Assembly: GCA_020631475.1 (NCBI GenBank)
Contig: JAHDHE010000001.1
Coordinates: 2,114 to 66,113 of the forward strand
Source: Tenacibaculum sp.
GTDB lineage: Bacteria; Bacteroidota; Bacteroidia; Flavobacteriales; Flavobacteriaceae
Direction of reading: 5' to 3'
Length of the DNA stretch: 64,000 bases
Shown: one piece after another, positions 43,566 through 53,579 of the stretch
Layout of the letters: each line of letters starts with the position of its first letter
How positions within the stretch are numbered: the stretch's first letter is position 1
Program-made: the position numbers and the translations under genes
Notes under the pieces: model-generated
What the model was told of the DNA's origin: nothing
The model's database searches: none
What the model saw: the letters and a program-made list of their open reading frames with translations, nothing else

Positions 43566-45812
43566 ATGAGAGGATTTAGATTATTAGCTATAAGACCTTT
43601 AATAGATTGTGATGAAGTATATTTAAAAGGACTAGACCCTAACGGGATATTTTCATTTTACTCTAACTATAATTATTTAAATAAGAAAGGTGAATCAGTC
43701 AAAAATAATGAAGCTGTAGAAAAAATAATTATAGAAAAAGATGATTCTTTTAATATATACCGAGAAGAGATTAATAAAACTTCAATTAACATTTCAGCTT
43801 TAGTTGGTAGAAATGGTTCTGGAAAAAGTACACTACTAGAATTATTTTATGTGACTTGTTTTGCCATTGCTTTAGAAAAAGGAATTATCCCTGATAATAC
43901 ATACTATCATAAAAAATACTTGGAAGGAAAGGAAGCTTATTTACAAGAAATCATAGATAATATCCAAAGAGTACAAATGTGGTTGAGAGCTGAAATAATA
44001 TATGCTATTGATTCAGATTTTTTCTCTGTCTCTTATTTTGAAGGAAATTTAATTCACAAACATATTCAAGGAAATAATAGTTACCCAAATTTTAAAAACA
44101 AAATATATAAAAACAACTCAGCTCCTGTTAATAAATATGTTTTCAATGAGGCTTTTTTTTATAGTATAGTCACAAATTATTCTCTTTATGGACTTAACTC
44201 AATAAACCAAGGACATTGGCTCCAAAGTCTCTTTCATAAAAATGATGGTTATCAAACTCCCTTAGTAATAACTCCAATGCGGACAAAAGGGATTATAGAT
44301 ATTAATGATGAGTTTCATTTTGCTCAGACAAGACTACTTTCTAACCTTGTAGATGAAAATTTTAAAACTAAAAACATTGTCAATAACAAAAAAGCTGAGT
44401 CTATTGTTTTCGAATTAGATACGGAAAGATTTACCAGTATAAACAACGTAGACATCGATCTAGTACACCAGAAGTATATTAAAGAATATAAGCTTTCAAA
44501 TGGACTCCAATACACTGATGAAAAATTTTTCATAGATATCTATAATGCTTTAAATCGAGAAAAAAAACTAAGAATTAAAGAAATTGATATAAAAGCTGTT
44601 CCCCATTTTAACTCTCTTATAAAATATATACTAAGAAAATTAATTCGGATTTCACTTAACTATAAAGAGTATAATGAGTTTTATTTTCTTCCTAAAGATG
44701 GAAAACCTATACCTAGCTTACGAGAGTTTCGAAAGCTTTTATTGAAATTACAAAATGATAACAGCCATATCGTTTTAAAATTACGACAGATTTTGAATGC
44801 TATTAGATTCAATATATTTAAAAACTCAAAGACAGCACGCTGGAAACCTGATGATTCAATAAAGAATAATAAAAAGTTTACTTATTCATTAAAAACGGAA
44901 GAATTTGTTTCTAGAATTAAAGCTATAAAAAAAGAATTCTCCTCAATAGAATTAATTGAAATTATACCAGCCGCAGCTTATTTACCATATTTAAAAGTAG
45001 AAAAAAACAAGAAAGGAGAAGGTCATATTTTTGAATCTTTAAGTTCAGGAGAACAACAATTTGCACACTCATTACATTCTATTTATTACCACCTTTTAAA
45101 TGTAAATTCTGTTTTTAAAAGTGATACGAAAAAGATAAAATATAGTTATGTAAATATTATTTTAGATGAAATAGAATTATACTATCACCCTGATTTTCAA
45201 AAAAAATATATAAGAGAGTTATTAAACGGTCTCAAAAATTTAAAACTAGATTACATCAAGGGAATTAATCTAATTTTCAGCACTCATTCACCATTCATTC
45301 TTTCAGATATTCCTGCAAATAACATTTTGAGACTCCAAGAAGGTCAGGTTTATAAAGAAGATATTGTTAAATCGTTTGGCGCAAATATTCACGATATTCT
45401 TGCTGATGATTTTTTTCTAAGTAATGGTTTTATAGGGGATTTTGCTAAAGAGAAAATTGATAAAGTCATCGGTTGGCTAAACTATAAAATTCTAAAAAAC
45501 CAAATAAAATCTTTAAAAGATGAAATAGTTTTTTTAAAAAAAGAAGAAAAAAAAATTAGTGAGTTAAAATATAAAATATTAGAAGGTAAAGAAAAAGAGC
45601 TTGAAACTTATAATGAAATTTCAGACATATCCAAAGATTATTGCAAATCACTCATTGAAATTATTGATGAACCTCTTTTAAATAATACATTAAATGACAT
45701 GTATCATATAGCTTATCCAAAAACTGAAAATGAAAAATTAGAAGAAGTTAAGGCTTTTGCTCGAAAATTAGGTGTAGCTGATAAATTAAACGATATAAAT
45801 AAACAACTATGA
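43566..45812 (+). CDS. Septu-like AAA/ABC ATPase (PtuA-like)
   Basis: A 748-residue P-loop ATPase. Walker A is GRNGSGKST (about 80-88), the signature-like block is LSSGEQQFAHSLHSIYYH, Walker B is IILDEIELYYHP and the final switch is FSTHSPFILSDI. It overlaps the HNH gene by 4 bases. An ATPase plus HNH nuclease is the Septu (PtuAB) arrangement, also used by some retrons, but no reverse transcriptase is nearby. It is longer than typical PtuA (about 500 residues), with inserted helical parts and a C-terminal coiled coil (about 640-700). The subtype is uncertain. Confidence 0.7.
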   Translation: MRGFRLLAIRPLIDCDEVYLKGLDPNGIFSFYSNYNYLNKKGESVKNNEAVEKIIIEKDDSFNIYREEINKTSINISALVGRNGSGKSTLLELFYVTCFAIALEKGIIPDNTYYHKKYLEGKEAYLQEIIDNIQRVQMWLRAEIIYAIDSDFFSVSYFEGNLIHKHIQGNNSYPNFKNKIYKNNSAPVNKYVFNEAFFYSIVTNYSLYGLNSINQGHWLQSLFHKNDGYQTPLVITPMRTKGIIDINDEFHFAQTRLLSNLVDENFKTKNIVNNKKAESIVFELDTERFTSINNVDIDLVHQKYIKEYKLSNGLQYTDEKFFIDIYNALNREKKLRIKEIDIKAVPHFNSLIKYILRKLIRISLNYKEYNEFYFLPKDGKPIPSLREFRKLLLKLQNDNSHIVLKLRQILNAIRFNIFKNSKTARWKPDDSIKNNKKFTYSLKTEEFVSRIKAIKKEFSSIELIEIIPAAAYLPYLKVEKNKKGEGHIFESLSSGEQQFAHSLHSIYYHLLNVNSVFKSDTKKIKYSYVNIILDEIELYYHPDFQKKYIRELLNGLKNLKLDYIKGINLIFSTHSPFILSDIPANNILRLQEGQVYKEDIVKSFGANIHDILADDFFLSNGFIGDFAKEKIDKVIGWLNYKILKNQIKSLKDEIVFLKKEEKKISELKYKILEGKEKELETYNEISDISKDYCKSLIEIIDEPLLNNTLNDMYHIAYPKTENEKLEEVKAFARKLGVADKLNDINKQL

Positions 45813-46798
45813 TATACTTAGGAGAACAAAAAGAAGCTTTAAGTGTATATAGTAATGAAGCTATCTGTTGGCTTGGTATAAAAATAAAAGGTCGAAAAAC
45901 AAAATCTAAACCATCAGGATATAGATGTGTAGATTCGGAATGTATCTTATGTAATAGTAAAGCCACAATAAGAAAGAATATAAATCAGGATTACAGAGAT
46001 TTATTTAACAATGATTTAATAAAAGAGCTTATAATATCAAAACCAAAACGTCTAAATGAAATTAACAATCAATTAAAACAAAAATATAATGACTTAGGAT
46101 ATACAGAAGAACAGTTTAATATTGAAACTAAAAATATATTTATTAATTCAGGTTACACTAATTGGTTTTTATCTAAAAAAATGAATTACAGATTAGCCAA
46201 ATTACTAAACAAACACACTTGTACATATTGCAATAGAGAATATATTTTCGTTTACAAAAAGAATAAAGGAAAAGGATTAGTTCCTCAATTTGATCATTGG
46301 TTTCCAAAAACACACCATCCTTTGCTATCATTATCTTTTTACAATCTAATACCATCTTGTGCCACATGTAATACAATAAAAGCTGAAGAAGAATTTAGTT
46401 TAGACCATCATTTACATCCATATATAAATAAAGACATTTCTAATTCTTATAAATTTGATTACATCTATAATGAGGCTCACATTCCTGAAGTATTTTTAAG
46501 AGATAATTCTTTATCAGGAAATAACACTTTTGAAGCATTAAATCTTCCATTTATTTACAAAGGACATTCAGATAAAGAACTAAAAGATTTATACGATTTA
46601 CGATTTAAATATTCAGAAAACTATTTAAAGAATCTTATTAAAAATACATTTGATAGTTATTTGCCTATAAGCGATGAGGAAAAATATCGATTAATTTTTG
46701 GAATTGAATTAAATTCAAAAGATTATCACAAGCGTGTTATGAGTAAATTTAAAAATGACATTATTGAGAAACTCCTAAGTATTTCTAATGATAATTAA
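45809..46798 (+). CDS. Septu-like HNH endonuclease (PtuB-like)
   Basis: A 329-residue nuclease. The core is CTYCNREYIF, then FDHWFPKTHHPLLSLSFYNL and CATCNTIKAEE: two CxxC pairs bind structural zinc and Asp-His with the later Asn/His forms the HNH metal site. An additional N-terminal Cys-rich part (CVDSECILCNS) may bind another zinc. It starts within the stop of the ATPase gene and would be the effector of the pair, cutting DNA or RNA when the ATPase is triggered. Confidence 0.82.
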   Translation: MIYLGEQKEALSVYSNEAICWLGIKIKGRKTKSKPSGYRCVDSECILCNSKATIRKNINQDYRDLFNNDLIKELIISKPKRLNEINNQLKQKYNDLGYTEEQFNIETKNIFINSGYTNWFLSKKMNYRLAKLLNKHTCTYCNREYIFVYKKNKGKGLVPQFDHWFPKTHHPLLSLSFYNLIPSCATCNTIKAEEEFSLDHHLHPYINKDISNSYKFDYIYNEAHIPEVFLRDNSLSGNNTFEALNLPFIYKGHSDKELKDLYDLRFKYSENYLKNLIKNTFDSYLPISDEEKYRLIFGIELNSKDYHKRVMSKFKNDIIEKLLSISNDN

Positions 46799-46853
46799 AT
46801 ACTGGTTCGAATATTAAATAAAAAACAAAATATAAACTAAATGATTCAATTCT

Positions 46854-48929
46854 ATGAGAATAAAAAATATAAAAGTAAAATGTTTTAGATTATTAGCCGA
46901 TGTATCAATTGACTTAGAAGACGATATTACATTAATCATAGGAAGAAATAATACTGGAAAGACTTCATTATTTGAAGTAATTAAAATTTTTACTTCAGGA
47001 GAAGACTCTTTATCTTTTGAGGACTTCTCACAATCTTCATATCCTTTATTTAAAGAACTATATATTGATTTTAAAAAGACATTAGAGTTAGAAATTGATG
47101 AAGAGACAAAAGAGGCTATCGAAAAGGACATAATTGAACGTTTCCCTAAAATTCAACTACAAATTGAGTTTATTTATGACAAAGAAAATGACTTGTTGGT
47201 TGAATTGAAAGAATTTATTACAGATCTTGACGAAAAGAGAAATGACGCTTGTTCATTACTATCTTTCGAACCTCATAACTCTTTAGGATTATTAAAAGCA
47301 TTTCATAATAGAGAAACAAGAGAAACTACTTTGATATCTTACTTTAAGGAAAACATAAAAAATCATTACAGATTAAAATGTTACGCTAAAGACATTTTAT
47401 CAGATTACTTAAGAGAAATTGAAATAGGATATAAAGATAAGCTTAGAAAAATAGTTTCATTTGAAGATATAAAAGCACTTAGAGTATTAGATGATAAAAA
47501 AAGTGATCGGAATAAAACATTAGCTTTAGGTTTTTCTAAATATTATAACGAAAGAGATAAAACCGATACTAATGTCACAGCTGTAGAAAAATCCTTAACA
47601 GAAATTTCTAAAGACCTAAAAGCCAAATACAATGCTGTATTACAACAAATCATTAAAGAATTAAAATCATTTGGAGCATCAACCCCCATAGCTATACCCC
47701 CTATTTCAATTGAATCTGAATTTGATTCAGAATCTGTAATTAAAAATAATATAAAATATTATTACAAGCAAGATGAAATCGATTTACCAGAGAGCTATAA
47801 CGGACTAGGATACAGTAACTTAATATACATGATTCTTGAATTAGCAAGTTTTATAGAACGTTTTAAAAATGCAAAAGAAGAAAAGGTTTCTGAATTTTTA
47901 ACTGTACTAATTGAAGAACCTGAAGCACATATGCACCCACAAATGCAACAAGTATTTATTAGTCAAATAAAAGGGCTTATAGAAGAAGCGTCTAAACTTA
48001 AAATATATGTTCAATTAATCATAACTTCCCACTCTTCTCATATACTATCTGAAGCAGGAATAGATTCTGAAAAAGGATTTAAGCGAATTAGATATTTTAA
48101 CAAACTAGAAAAGGAAGTAGAAGTCAAAGACTTTAATATTCTTAAAATCTCCAATAAAAAACTTACTGCACGTTTTTTAAAACAATATTTAACCTTACAT
48201 AAGTCTGACTTGTTTTTTTCTGATAAAGTAATTTTAGTTGAAGGTACAACTGAAAGAATGTTAATGCCACAATTCATTAAAAAATCAGCTCCTAAATTAG
48301 CAACACAATACATTACTGTCTTAGAAGTTGGAGGAGCATACACTCATAAATTCAAAGAGATTTTAGAATTTTTAAACTTACAAACTTTAGTTATAACCGA
48401 TATAGATTCGATTGATGCTAAAACAGGGGAAAGATGTGCAGTAAACAACGGTATCAACGGTGAAAAAACATCAAATCATACTTTAAAAGACTGGATTCCT
48501 GCTAAAGAAACTATAAAAGAATTAATTGAAGTTAAAAATAAAGATAAAATAAGTTCTAATATTATAAGAGTTGCTTATCAAACAGAAGAGAATGGTATAA
48601 CAGCTAGAAGTTTTGAAGAAGCTTTTATTAATTCAAACTTAAGTTTATTGAAATCCAAATACATTAATGAAAAAGGGCAAGAAAAAAAAGTAAAGAATTT
48701 ATTTAGCTTTTCTAAGGTTAAGAAAATAGAAGATTTAACATCAGCAACCCCTTATGAATTAGCTCCAATAAGTTCAAGTTCGAAAACAAATTTTGCTTTT
48801 GATGTGATGTCATTTCCAGAAGAAATAGGAGAATGGAGAGTCCCTGTTTATATTTCTGAAGGATTAGAATGGTTAGAAAAATCAATTAAAAAAAATAAAG
48901 AAGAGGTAATAACAATCACAAAGACATAA
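46854..48929 (+). CDS. gajA: OLD-family nuclease, class 2 (Gabija GajA-like)
   Basis: A 691-residue ATPase-TOPRIM protein. Walker A is GRNNTGKTS (about 29-37), Walker B is VLIEEPEAHMHPQ and the H-loop is IITSHSSHIL. The C-terminal TOPRIM has the catalytic Glu in LVEGTTERM and the acidic pair in VITDIDSID. Paired with a UvrD-like helicase, this is the class 2 OLD or Gabija GajA arrangement, where nucleotide depletion relieves inhibition of DNA cleavage. It is longer than characterised GajA (about 578). The start follows the Septu-like pair by 55 bases. Confidence 0.82.
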   Translation: MRIKNIKVKCFRLLADVSIDLEDDITLIIGRNNTGKTSLFEVIKIFTSGEDSLSFEDFSQSSYPLFKELYIDFKKTLELEIDEETKEAIEKDIIERFPKIQLQIEFIYDKENDLLVELKEFITDLDEKRNDACSLLSFEPHNSLGLLKAFHNRETRETTLISYFKENIKNHYRLKCYAKDILSDYLREIEIGYKDKLRKIVSFEDIKALRVLDDKKSDRNKTLALGFSKYYNERDKTDTNVTAVEKSLTEISKDLKAKYNAVLQQIIKELKSFGASTPIAIPPISIESEFDSESVIKNNIKYYYKQDEIDLPESYNGLGYSNLIYMILELASFIERFKNAKEEKVSEFLTVLIEEPEAHMHPQMQQVFISQIKGLIEEASKLKIYVQLIITSHSSHILSEAGIDSEKGFKRIRYFNKLEKEVEVKDFNILKISNKKLTARFLKQYLTLHKSDLFFSDKVILVEGTTERMLMPQFIKKSAPKLATQYITVLEVGGAYTHKFKEILEFLNLQTLVITDIDSIDAKTGERCAVNNGINGEKTSNHTLKDWIPAKETIKELIEVKNKDKISSNIIRVAYQTEENGITARSFEEAFINSNLSLLKSKYINEKGQEKKVKNLFSFSKVKKIEDLTSATPYELAPISSSSKTNFAFDVMSFPEEIGEWRVPVYISEGLEWLEKSIKKNKEEVITITKT

Positions 48930-50729
48930 ATGGACACAATTAATCAAATTAAGAAAAAAATTGAAAAAAACATTAGTTATGTCTTAGAAGCTGGTGCTGG
49001 CTCAGGAAAAACGTATGCATTAATACAAACAATTAATTATTTAATAGAAACCAAAGGAGAAAAAATACAATTAAATAATCAAAGAATTGTTTGTATTACA
49101 TACACTAATGTTGCCAAAAATGAAATTATAGAACGCTTACAAAACAATCCTTTAGTACTAGTTTCTACTATTCATGAGTTTCTTTGGGATTGTATTAAAC
49201 CATATAATAAACAACTTTTAATTGAGTTTGATAAAATTAACACCGTAAACAATAAAAAAGAGCCAAGTAAATATGAGTTAGGACTAATTAATAGAATTAA
49301 AAGTGTAGAGTACAGTGATAGAAAATTTAGTGATTTTGAAAATGGAAAAATTGGGCATGATGACTTAATAACACTTAGTCTAAAGATGTTTGAAAACAAT
49401 AAACTGTTAACTACAATTTTGGCATCTAAATATCCATATATACTCGTAGATGAATATCAAGATACAGCTCCTGAAACTATACAATCATTAGTTGATTTTC
49501 TTTTAACTAGAAACAAGAAAAAAATTCTTATTGGTTTTTACGGAGATTCTCACCAAAAAATATATAATACAGGCATTGGTTCTTTAAATGAATATATTAT
49601 TTCTAAAAAAATAACTTTAATTACAAAACCCGAAAATTATAGAAGCTCACATAGTGTAATTAAGCTGTTAAATAAAATCCGAACAAATATTGAACAAAAA
49701 ATACCTGACGGAATTGAAAAAAAACAAGGTAGTATACAATTTATAAATTGTACAAATTACACTGATAAAGAGAAAAATCAAAAAACAAAAGAATATGAAG
49801 ATTCTTTAGTACCCTTAAAAAATGTTAACTATGATAATATTATTTCTACATTAAAAAAGAAAGGATGGGATTTTAGTGAAAACAGTGAAGATAAAATATT
49901 AATTATAGCAAATAGTAGAGTAGCAAAAAGAGGAGGGTTTGGAGATTTATATACTACTTATGCTCGTCGTTATGGTCAGGGAGCAAATGAAGCACTTTTA
50001 AAAAGAGAGAATCCAATTACAGCTTTTTTTGTAGGTTCTATGGATAAAAAAACATCAATAGAGCGAAAAACAGGAATAGAACACTTGGCTTCATTTTATG
50101 AAAACAAAAACTACAATGATATTATTCATTTTTTGAAACGAAATGACGACACATCTGTGAACTTAAGAAAACATGAGGATAAAAAAATAATTATAGATAA
50201 AATAGAAGAGTTAATTAAGATACGTGAAACAAAAAAGGTGAAAGATGTATTTGATTTCCTTATCAATAACAAGCTTATTAAGTTCTCTCAAGGAATGTTA
50301 AGGTTTATTGAAAGGATTAAAACTGATACAGAAGGGTTAGATGAGAATACTAAAAAAAGAATAGAAAAAGATATTGGATTTAACTCTTCTTTAATGGAGC
50401 TTCCATATATAGAGTTTGTTAACCTTTTTAAACATACTCAGAATCAAAATGTATTTTCTACAAAACACGGAACAAAGGGAGAAGAATATCGTAATGTACT
50501 AGTAGTTATAGACGATACAAGTTGGAAATCACAATACAAGTTTGAAGGATATTTTGACAATAGTGATAATAGTAACGAAAGAAAAGAAAGAACTAAAAAC
50601 TTATTTTATGTTTCATGCTCAAGAGCAAAGGAGAATTTGGTTGTTTTAGCCTTATCTAAAATGGGAGAGCAAGCAATGAAACAAATTGAAGTCTGGTTTG
50701 GATCTGAAAATATAAAGCAAATAAAATAA
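48930..50729 (+). CDS. gajB: UvrD-like helicase (Gabija GajB-like)
   Basis: A 599-residue SF1 helicase. Visible motifs are I (AGAGSGKTYAL), Ia (CITYTNVAKNEI), II (VDEYQDT), III (GDSHQKIY), IV (ENYRSS), V (TKHGTKGEEYRNV) and VI (FYVSCSRAKENL). GajB is thought to sense DNA ends and consume nucleotides, activating GajA. It starts at the base after the gajA stop and is followed after 11 bases by a nuclease-like gene. It is somewhat longer than characterised GajB (about 494). Confidence 0.85.
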   Translation: MDTINQIKKKIEKNISYVLEAGAGSGKTYALIQTINYLIETKGEKIQLNNQRIVCITYTNVAKNEIIERLQNNPLVLVSTIHEFLWDCIKPYNKQLLIEFDKINTVNNKKEPSKYELGLINRIKSVEYSDRKFSDFENGKIGHDDLITLSLKMFENNKLLTTILASKYPYILVDEYQDTAPETIQSLVDFLLTRNKKKILIGFYGDSHQKIYNTGIGSLNEYIISKKITLITKPENYRSSHSVIKLLNKIRTNIEQKIPDGIEKKQGSIQFINCTNYTDKEKNQKTKEYEDSLVPLKNVNYDNIISTLKKKGWDFSENSEDKILIIANSRVAKRGGFGDLYTTYARRYGQGANEALLKRENPITAFFVGSMDKKTSIERKTGIEHLASFYENKNYNDIIHFLKRNDDTSVNLRKHEDKKIIIDKIEELIKIRETKKVKDVFDFLINNKLIKFSQGMLRFIERIKTDTEGLDENTKKRIEKDIGFNSSLMELPYIEFVNLFKHTQNQNVFSTKHGTKGEEYRNVLVVIDDTSWKSQYKFEGYFDNSDNSNERKERTKNLFYVSCSRAKENLVVLALSKMGEQAMKQIEVWFGSENIKQIK

Positions 50730-50740
50730 TTTGAAAGTAA

Positions 50741-51925
50741 ATGACTCCATCAGAAAAATACGTAGCCGATTTATGTGAAAAATCTTTTCTTCCTTTTTGG
50801 AGTCATCCAAATCCATTAGGAAAAAAGAATAAAGAACTTTGTGATCTTTTAGTTGTCTGTGAGAATATTATAATTATAATCTCAGTTAAAGATATTAAAG
50901 TTTCTAATCATGAAGATCAAAATATAAGATATGAGAGATGGATGAAAAAAGCTGTAGATAGTTCTCTAAATCAAATTTTTGGTGCTGAACGCTTTTTAAA
51001 TAATGTAGAGGATATAAAGTTAAAAAACAGAAAAACAGTTGTAAAACTACCACCTAAAGGTAATAGAGTAATTTATAGAATAGCTATTGCTTTTGGAAGT
51101 AAATATGACTTCCCTTTACCGATGGGATATGATAAAAGAGGTTTCACACATGTATTTGACGAAAAATCTACCGAAGTTTTAATAAACGAGTTGGATACAA
51201 TAATTGACTTCACGAGATATCTTAAGGCAAAAGAAGATTTTTTGAAAAACAAGCAGATATTACTACCTGAAGAAGTTGATTTTTTAGCACTATATCTTCA
51301 GACAGGTTTACAGTTTGATTTTCCTTTTACTTTAATAAGTGGAGCTAATGATTTATGGAAAGATTATGAAAAATCTGAAGAATATAAAACTTGGAGAAAA
51401 CAAATTGAACCAAGTTTTATTTGGGATTATATGATAAAGCAATTATATGAGTATCATATTGATGAAAATACTGATAATGAAAGACGAAATAATTTAGAAG
51501 AAGCTGTAAGGTTAATTAATCTTGAACCAAGGTTAAATAGAATTGAATTAGGGATCAGTTTAGATAATGCGATTAAACTTAAAGTACGTGCTCGCATTTT
51601 ACTAATTCCTGAATCGAATTATCTTTATGTATTTATGCCTTTATCTAGTAAAAATTGGAAGGAAAAAGAATTAGAACTGGAACTTAGATGTGTAGTTGCT
51701 AAATACTTAAACCCTAGTATTAACACCTTCATTGGTATTGCTATAGGAAACAATGGAAAAGAAGAAAGTGTTTTTGATATCGGTTATTATTACTTTCCAG
51801 AAATGTCAGAGGACTTTATTAAGTTCGCTAAAGAAATTCAAGAAAATCATGGTTATTTTGTAGAACCAAATTTTTCAAGAAGTTCATCATATAGAGATGA
51901 AGAATTTAAGAATTTTGGTCTTTAA
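50741..51925 (+). CDS. PD-(D/E)XK-like third gene of the Gabija-like module
   Basis: A 394-residue protein without an exact family name. The N-terminal 90 residues look like a restriction-nuclease fold: SEKYVADLCEKSFL, then ELCDLLVVCENIIIIISVKD, where Asp and the SxK tail fit a variant PD-(D/E)XK site (Ser replacing the usual acidic residue). The rest is helical/beta and contains a late LYVFMPLSS segment. It follows the helicase by 11 bases and is the last plus-strand gene of the cluster, so it probably belongs to the system. Nuclease activity is an inference. Confidence 0.55.
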   Translation: MTPSEKYVADLCEKSFLPFWSHPNPLGKKNKELCDLLVVCENIIIIISVKDIKVSNHEDQNIRYERWMKKAVDSSLNQIFGAERFLNNVEDIKLKNRKTVVKLPPKGNRVIYRIAIAFGSKYDFPLPMGYDKRGFTHVFDEKSTEVLINELDTIIDFTRYLKAKEDFLKNKQILLPEEVDFLALYLQTGLQFDFPFTLISGANDLWKDYEKSEEYKTWRKQIEPSFIWDYMIKQLYEYHIDENTDNERRNNLEEAVRLINLEPRLNRIELGISLDNAIKLKVRARILLIPESNYLYVFMPLSSKNWKEKELELELRCVVAKYLNPSINTFIGIAIGNNGKEESVFDIGYYYFPEMSEDFIKFAKEIQENHGYFVEPNFSRSSSYRDEEFKNFGL

Positions 51926-52081
51926 TTACGTGTGAGGAATTAAATTAAGTTTCATAATATAAAAACCTAAAAAATTGAAATTATTAACAAAACTTCATTT
52001 TCTTAGGCTTAAACGCATACTTTTTTTATCCTTTATAAGAGTATTAATAACTCCCTACTAATATAAACTATAACTAAAATA

Positions 52082-53380
52082 TCAATCAAAAAAACCACTC
52101 TCCATCACTATTAAAGCTTCTTCTCTTTTTTCAATTCTAACATACTTTAAAAACTCTCGCTCGGTTTTATGTCCAGAAAAGAGCATGATATTTTGAATTG
52201 GTTTTTGATCTATATAATGATTTGTACAAAATGTTCTTCTCGCAGTATGTGTTTTAACTAAATCATACTTTGGAATTCCTTCTCTTACTAACCTCCCTCC
52301 TTTTGTATAAGAAACTGTTATCAATTCTTTAAACCCAGCTTTTTTACATGCTAACTTTATATTCTCTCTTAAAATCGGCTCGCTTAGTTTTGGTGGAAAA
52401 CCTCCATCATATCTATCCATTACCTTTTGAATCTTAGAAGTAATTGGAATACGAACAATCGTACCTGTCTTTTTCTGATGTATCTTAATTACTTCACGAC
52501 CTTTAATGACCTCAATATTTTCTTCTGTTAAACCATTATAATCACTAACTCTTTGCCCAGTATAACAACCTATCAAAAAAATATCCCTTGCCAATTCTAG
52601 TTTTGATCTTTTACTAAAATCTTCATTAGCTAAGATTTCTAATTCTTCTTTAGTTAGAAATATCTCTGTTGTAGTTTCTTTTAACACTTTAAAGCTTCTA
52701 CTTTTAAAAATTGAATTATCAGTAATCCCATTAGTTAAAGCGTCATTGAGAAAAACTTTAAGATTCTTAATATGTTTACCTACACTATTTAAACTATATC
52801 CTTCCTTCTCTAAAAACTGAACGAACCCTCTGTAAAAAGACAAATCAATATCATCAAACCTTAATAAGTGCCCATTTGACTTCTCATACTTTTCTAACAT
52901 TTTAATTGTTTGGTTACAAGATCTTGTTGTCTCTTTTTTAATTTGACTTTTCTTTTGCTCTAATACCTTTCTAGAGTAATAAATCAATTCTTTATTTTTC
53001 TCCTCTTCTCTGTCTGTTTCGTCTTCTCCTTTTATCTTTTTTTCTATTAAAGATGATAGCAATTTTACATCTATAAAATCGCTCACTTTTTTGATTTTAG
53101 TAAGTTCCTCTTCTGCATAAGATTGGATATTATTTATAAATGCATTAACCTCATAGGCATTCACAACCATTCCTTTCCCTGTTTTAACTCTTTGCTTAGT
53201 TACATCCCAATTCTTTAAGCTACACTTATAACCTATACTCTTTTTAAAACGTCTTCCTTTTGAGGAAAAATGCAACATAATCAAACTCTCTTTTTTAGGA
53301 GTTAACTCTAAACTTTTAATCGATTCTTTTAAACTAAATCTAATTACACCATGTGTACTTTGTAATACTAAATTGCTCAT
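52082..53380 (-). CDS. Tyrosine site-specific integrase of element 2
   Basis: A 432-residue tyrosine recombinase. The first catalytic Arg is in YTGQRVSDYNGL, box II is HTARRTFCTNHY, then FSGHKTEREFLKYVRI with the late His and nucleophile Tyr. The N-terminal arm-binding part and the SAM-like core-binding domain are present. It lies near the right attachment site, reading inward, in the classical position. It is not closely similar by eye to the element 1 integrase, which supports two independent elements using the same tRNA. Confidence 0.92.
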   Translation of the reverse strand: MSNLVLQSTHGVIRFSLKESIKSLELTPKKESLIMLHFSSKGRRFKKSIGYKCSLKNWDVTKQRVKTGKGMVVNAYEVNAFINNIQSYAEEELTKIKKVSDFIDVKLLSSLIEKKIKGEDETDREEEKNKELIYYSRKVLEQKKSQIKKETTRSCNQTIKMLEKYEKSNGHLLRFDDIDLSFYRGFVQFLEKEGYSLNSVGKHIKNLKVFLNDALTNGITDNSIFKSRSFKVLKETTTEIFLTKEELEILANEDFSKRSKLELARDIFLIGCYTGQRVSDYNGLTEENIEVIKGREVIKIHQKKTGTIVRIPITSKIQKVMDRYDGGFPPKLSEPILRENIKLACKKAGFKELITVSYTKGGRLVREGIPKYDLVKTHTARRTFCTNHYIDQKPIQNIMLFSGHKTEREFLKYVRIEKREEALIVMESGFFD

Positions 53381-53430
53381 TATTTTATATTTAAATTATG
53401 TTTAAAACAAAGCGAATTATGTACCAAACT

Positions 53431-53448
53431 AGGGTGCTTGAGAGGGTG
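53431..53448. repeat. Right-end AGGGTGCTT repeat of element 2
   Basis: AGGGTGCTTGAGAGGGTG matches the left-end copy (32145-32162) with one difference and in the same orientation. It is 50 bases upstream of the integrase gene. Confidence 0.6.
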
Positions 53449-53579
53449 TTTTTAGTTTGAATAATTCTGAATTATTTTAAATCTTATTTAATGACAGAGC
53501 ATTAATATCTACTGACACTACTGACAATTCAAGGATTGTCATTAAATGTGTTTTAAAATGATTTATAAGCGAAGTACAT

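Noticed and set aside
45748-46376. Minus-strand frames across the Septu-like pair
   Set aside because: Shadows of two coding genes with clear ATPase and HNH motifs.
43566-46798. Retron interpretation of the ATPase/HNH pair
   Set aside because: No reverse transcriptase gene or structured msr/msd region is visible nearby; a Septu-like pair is the simpler reading.
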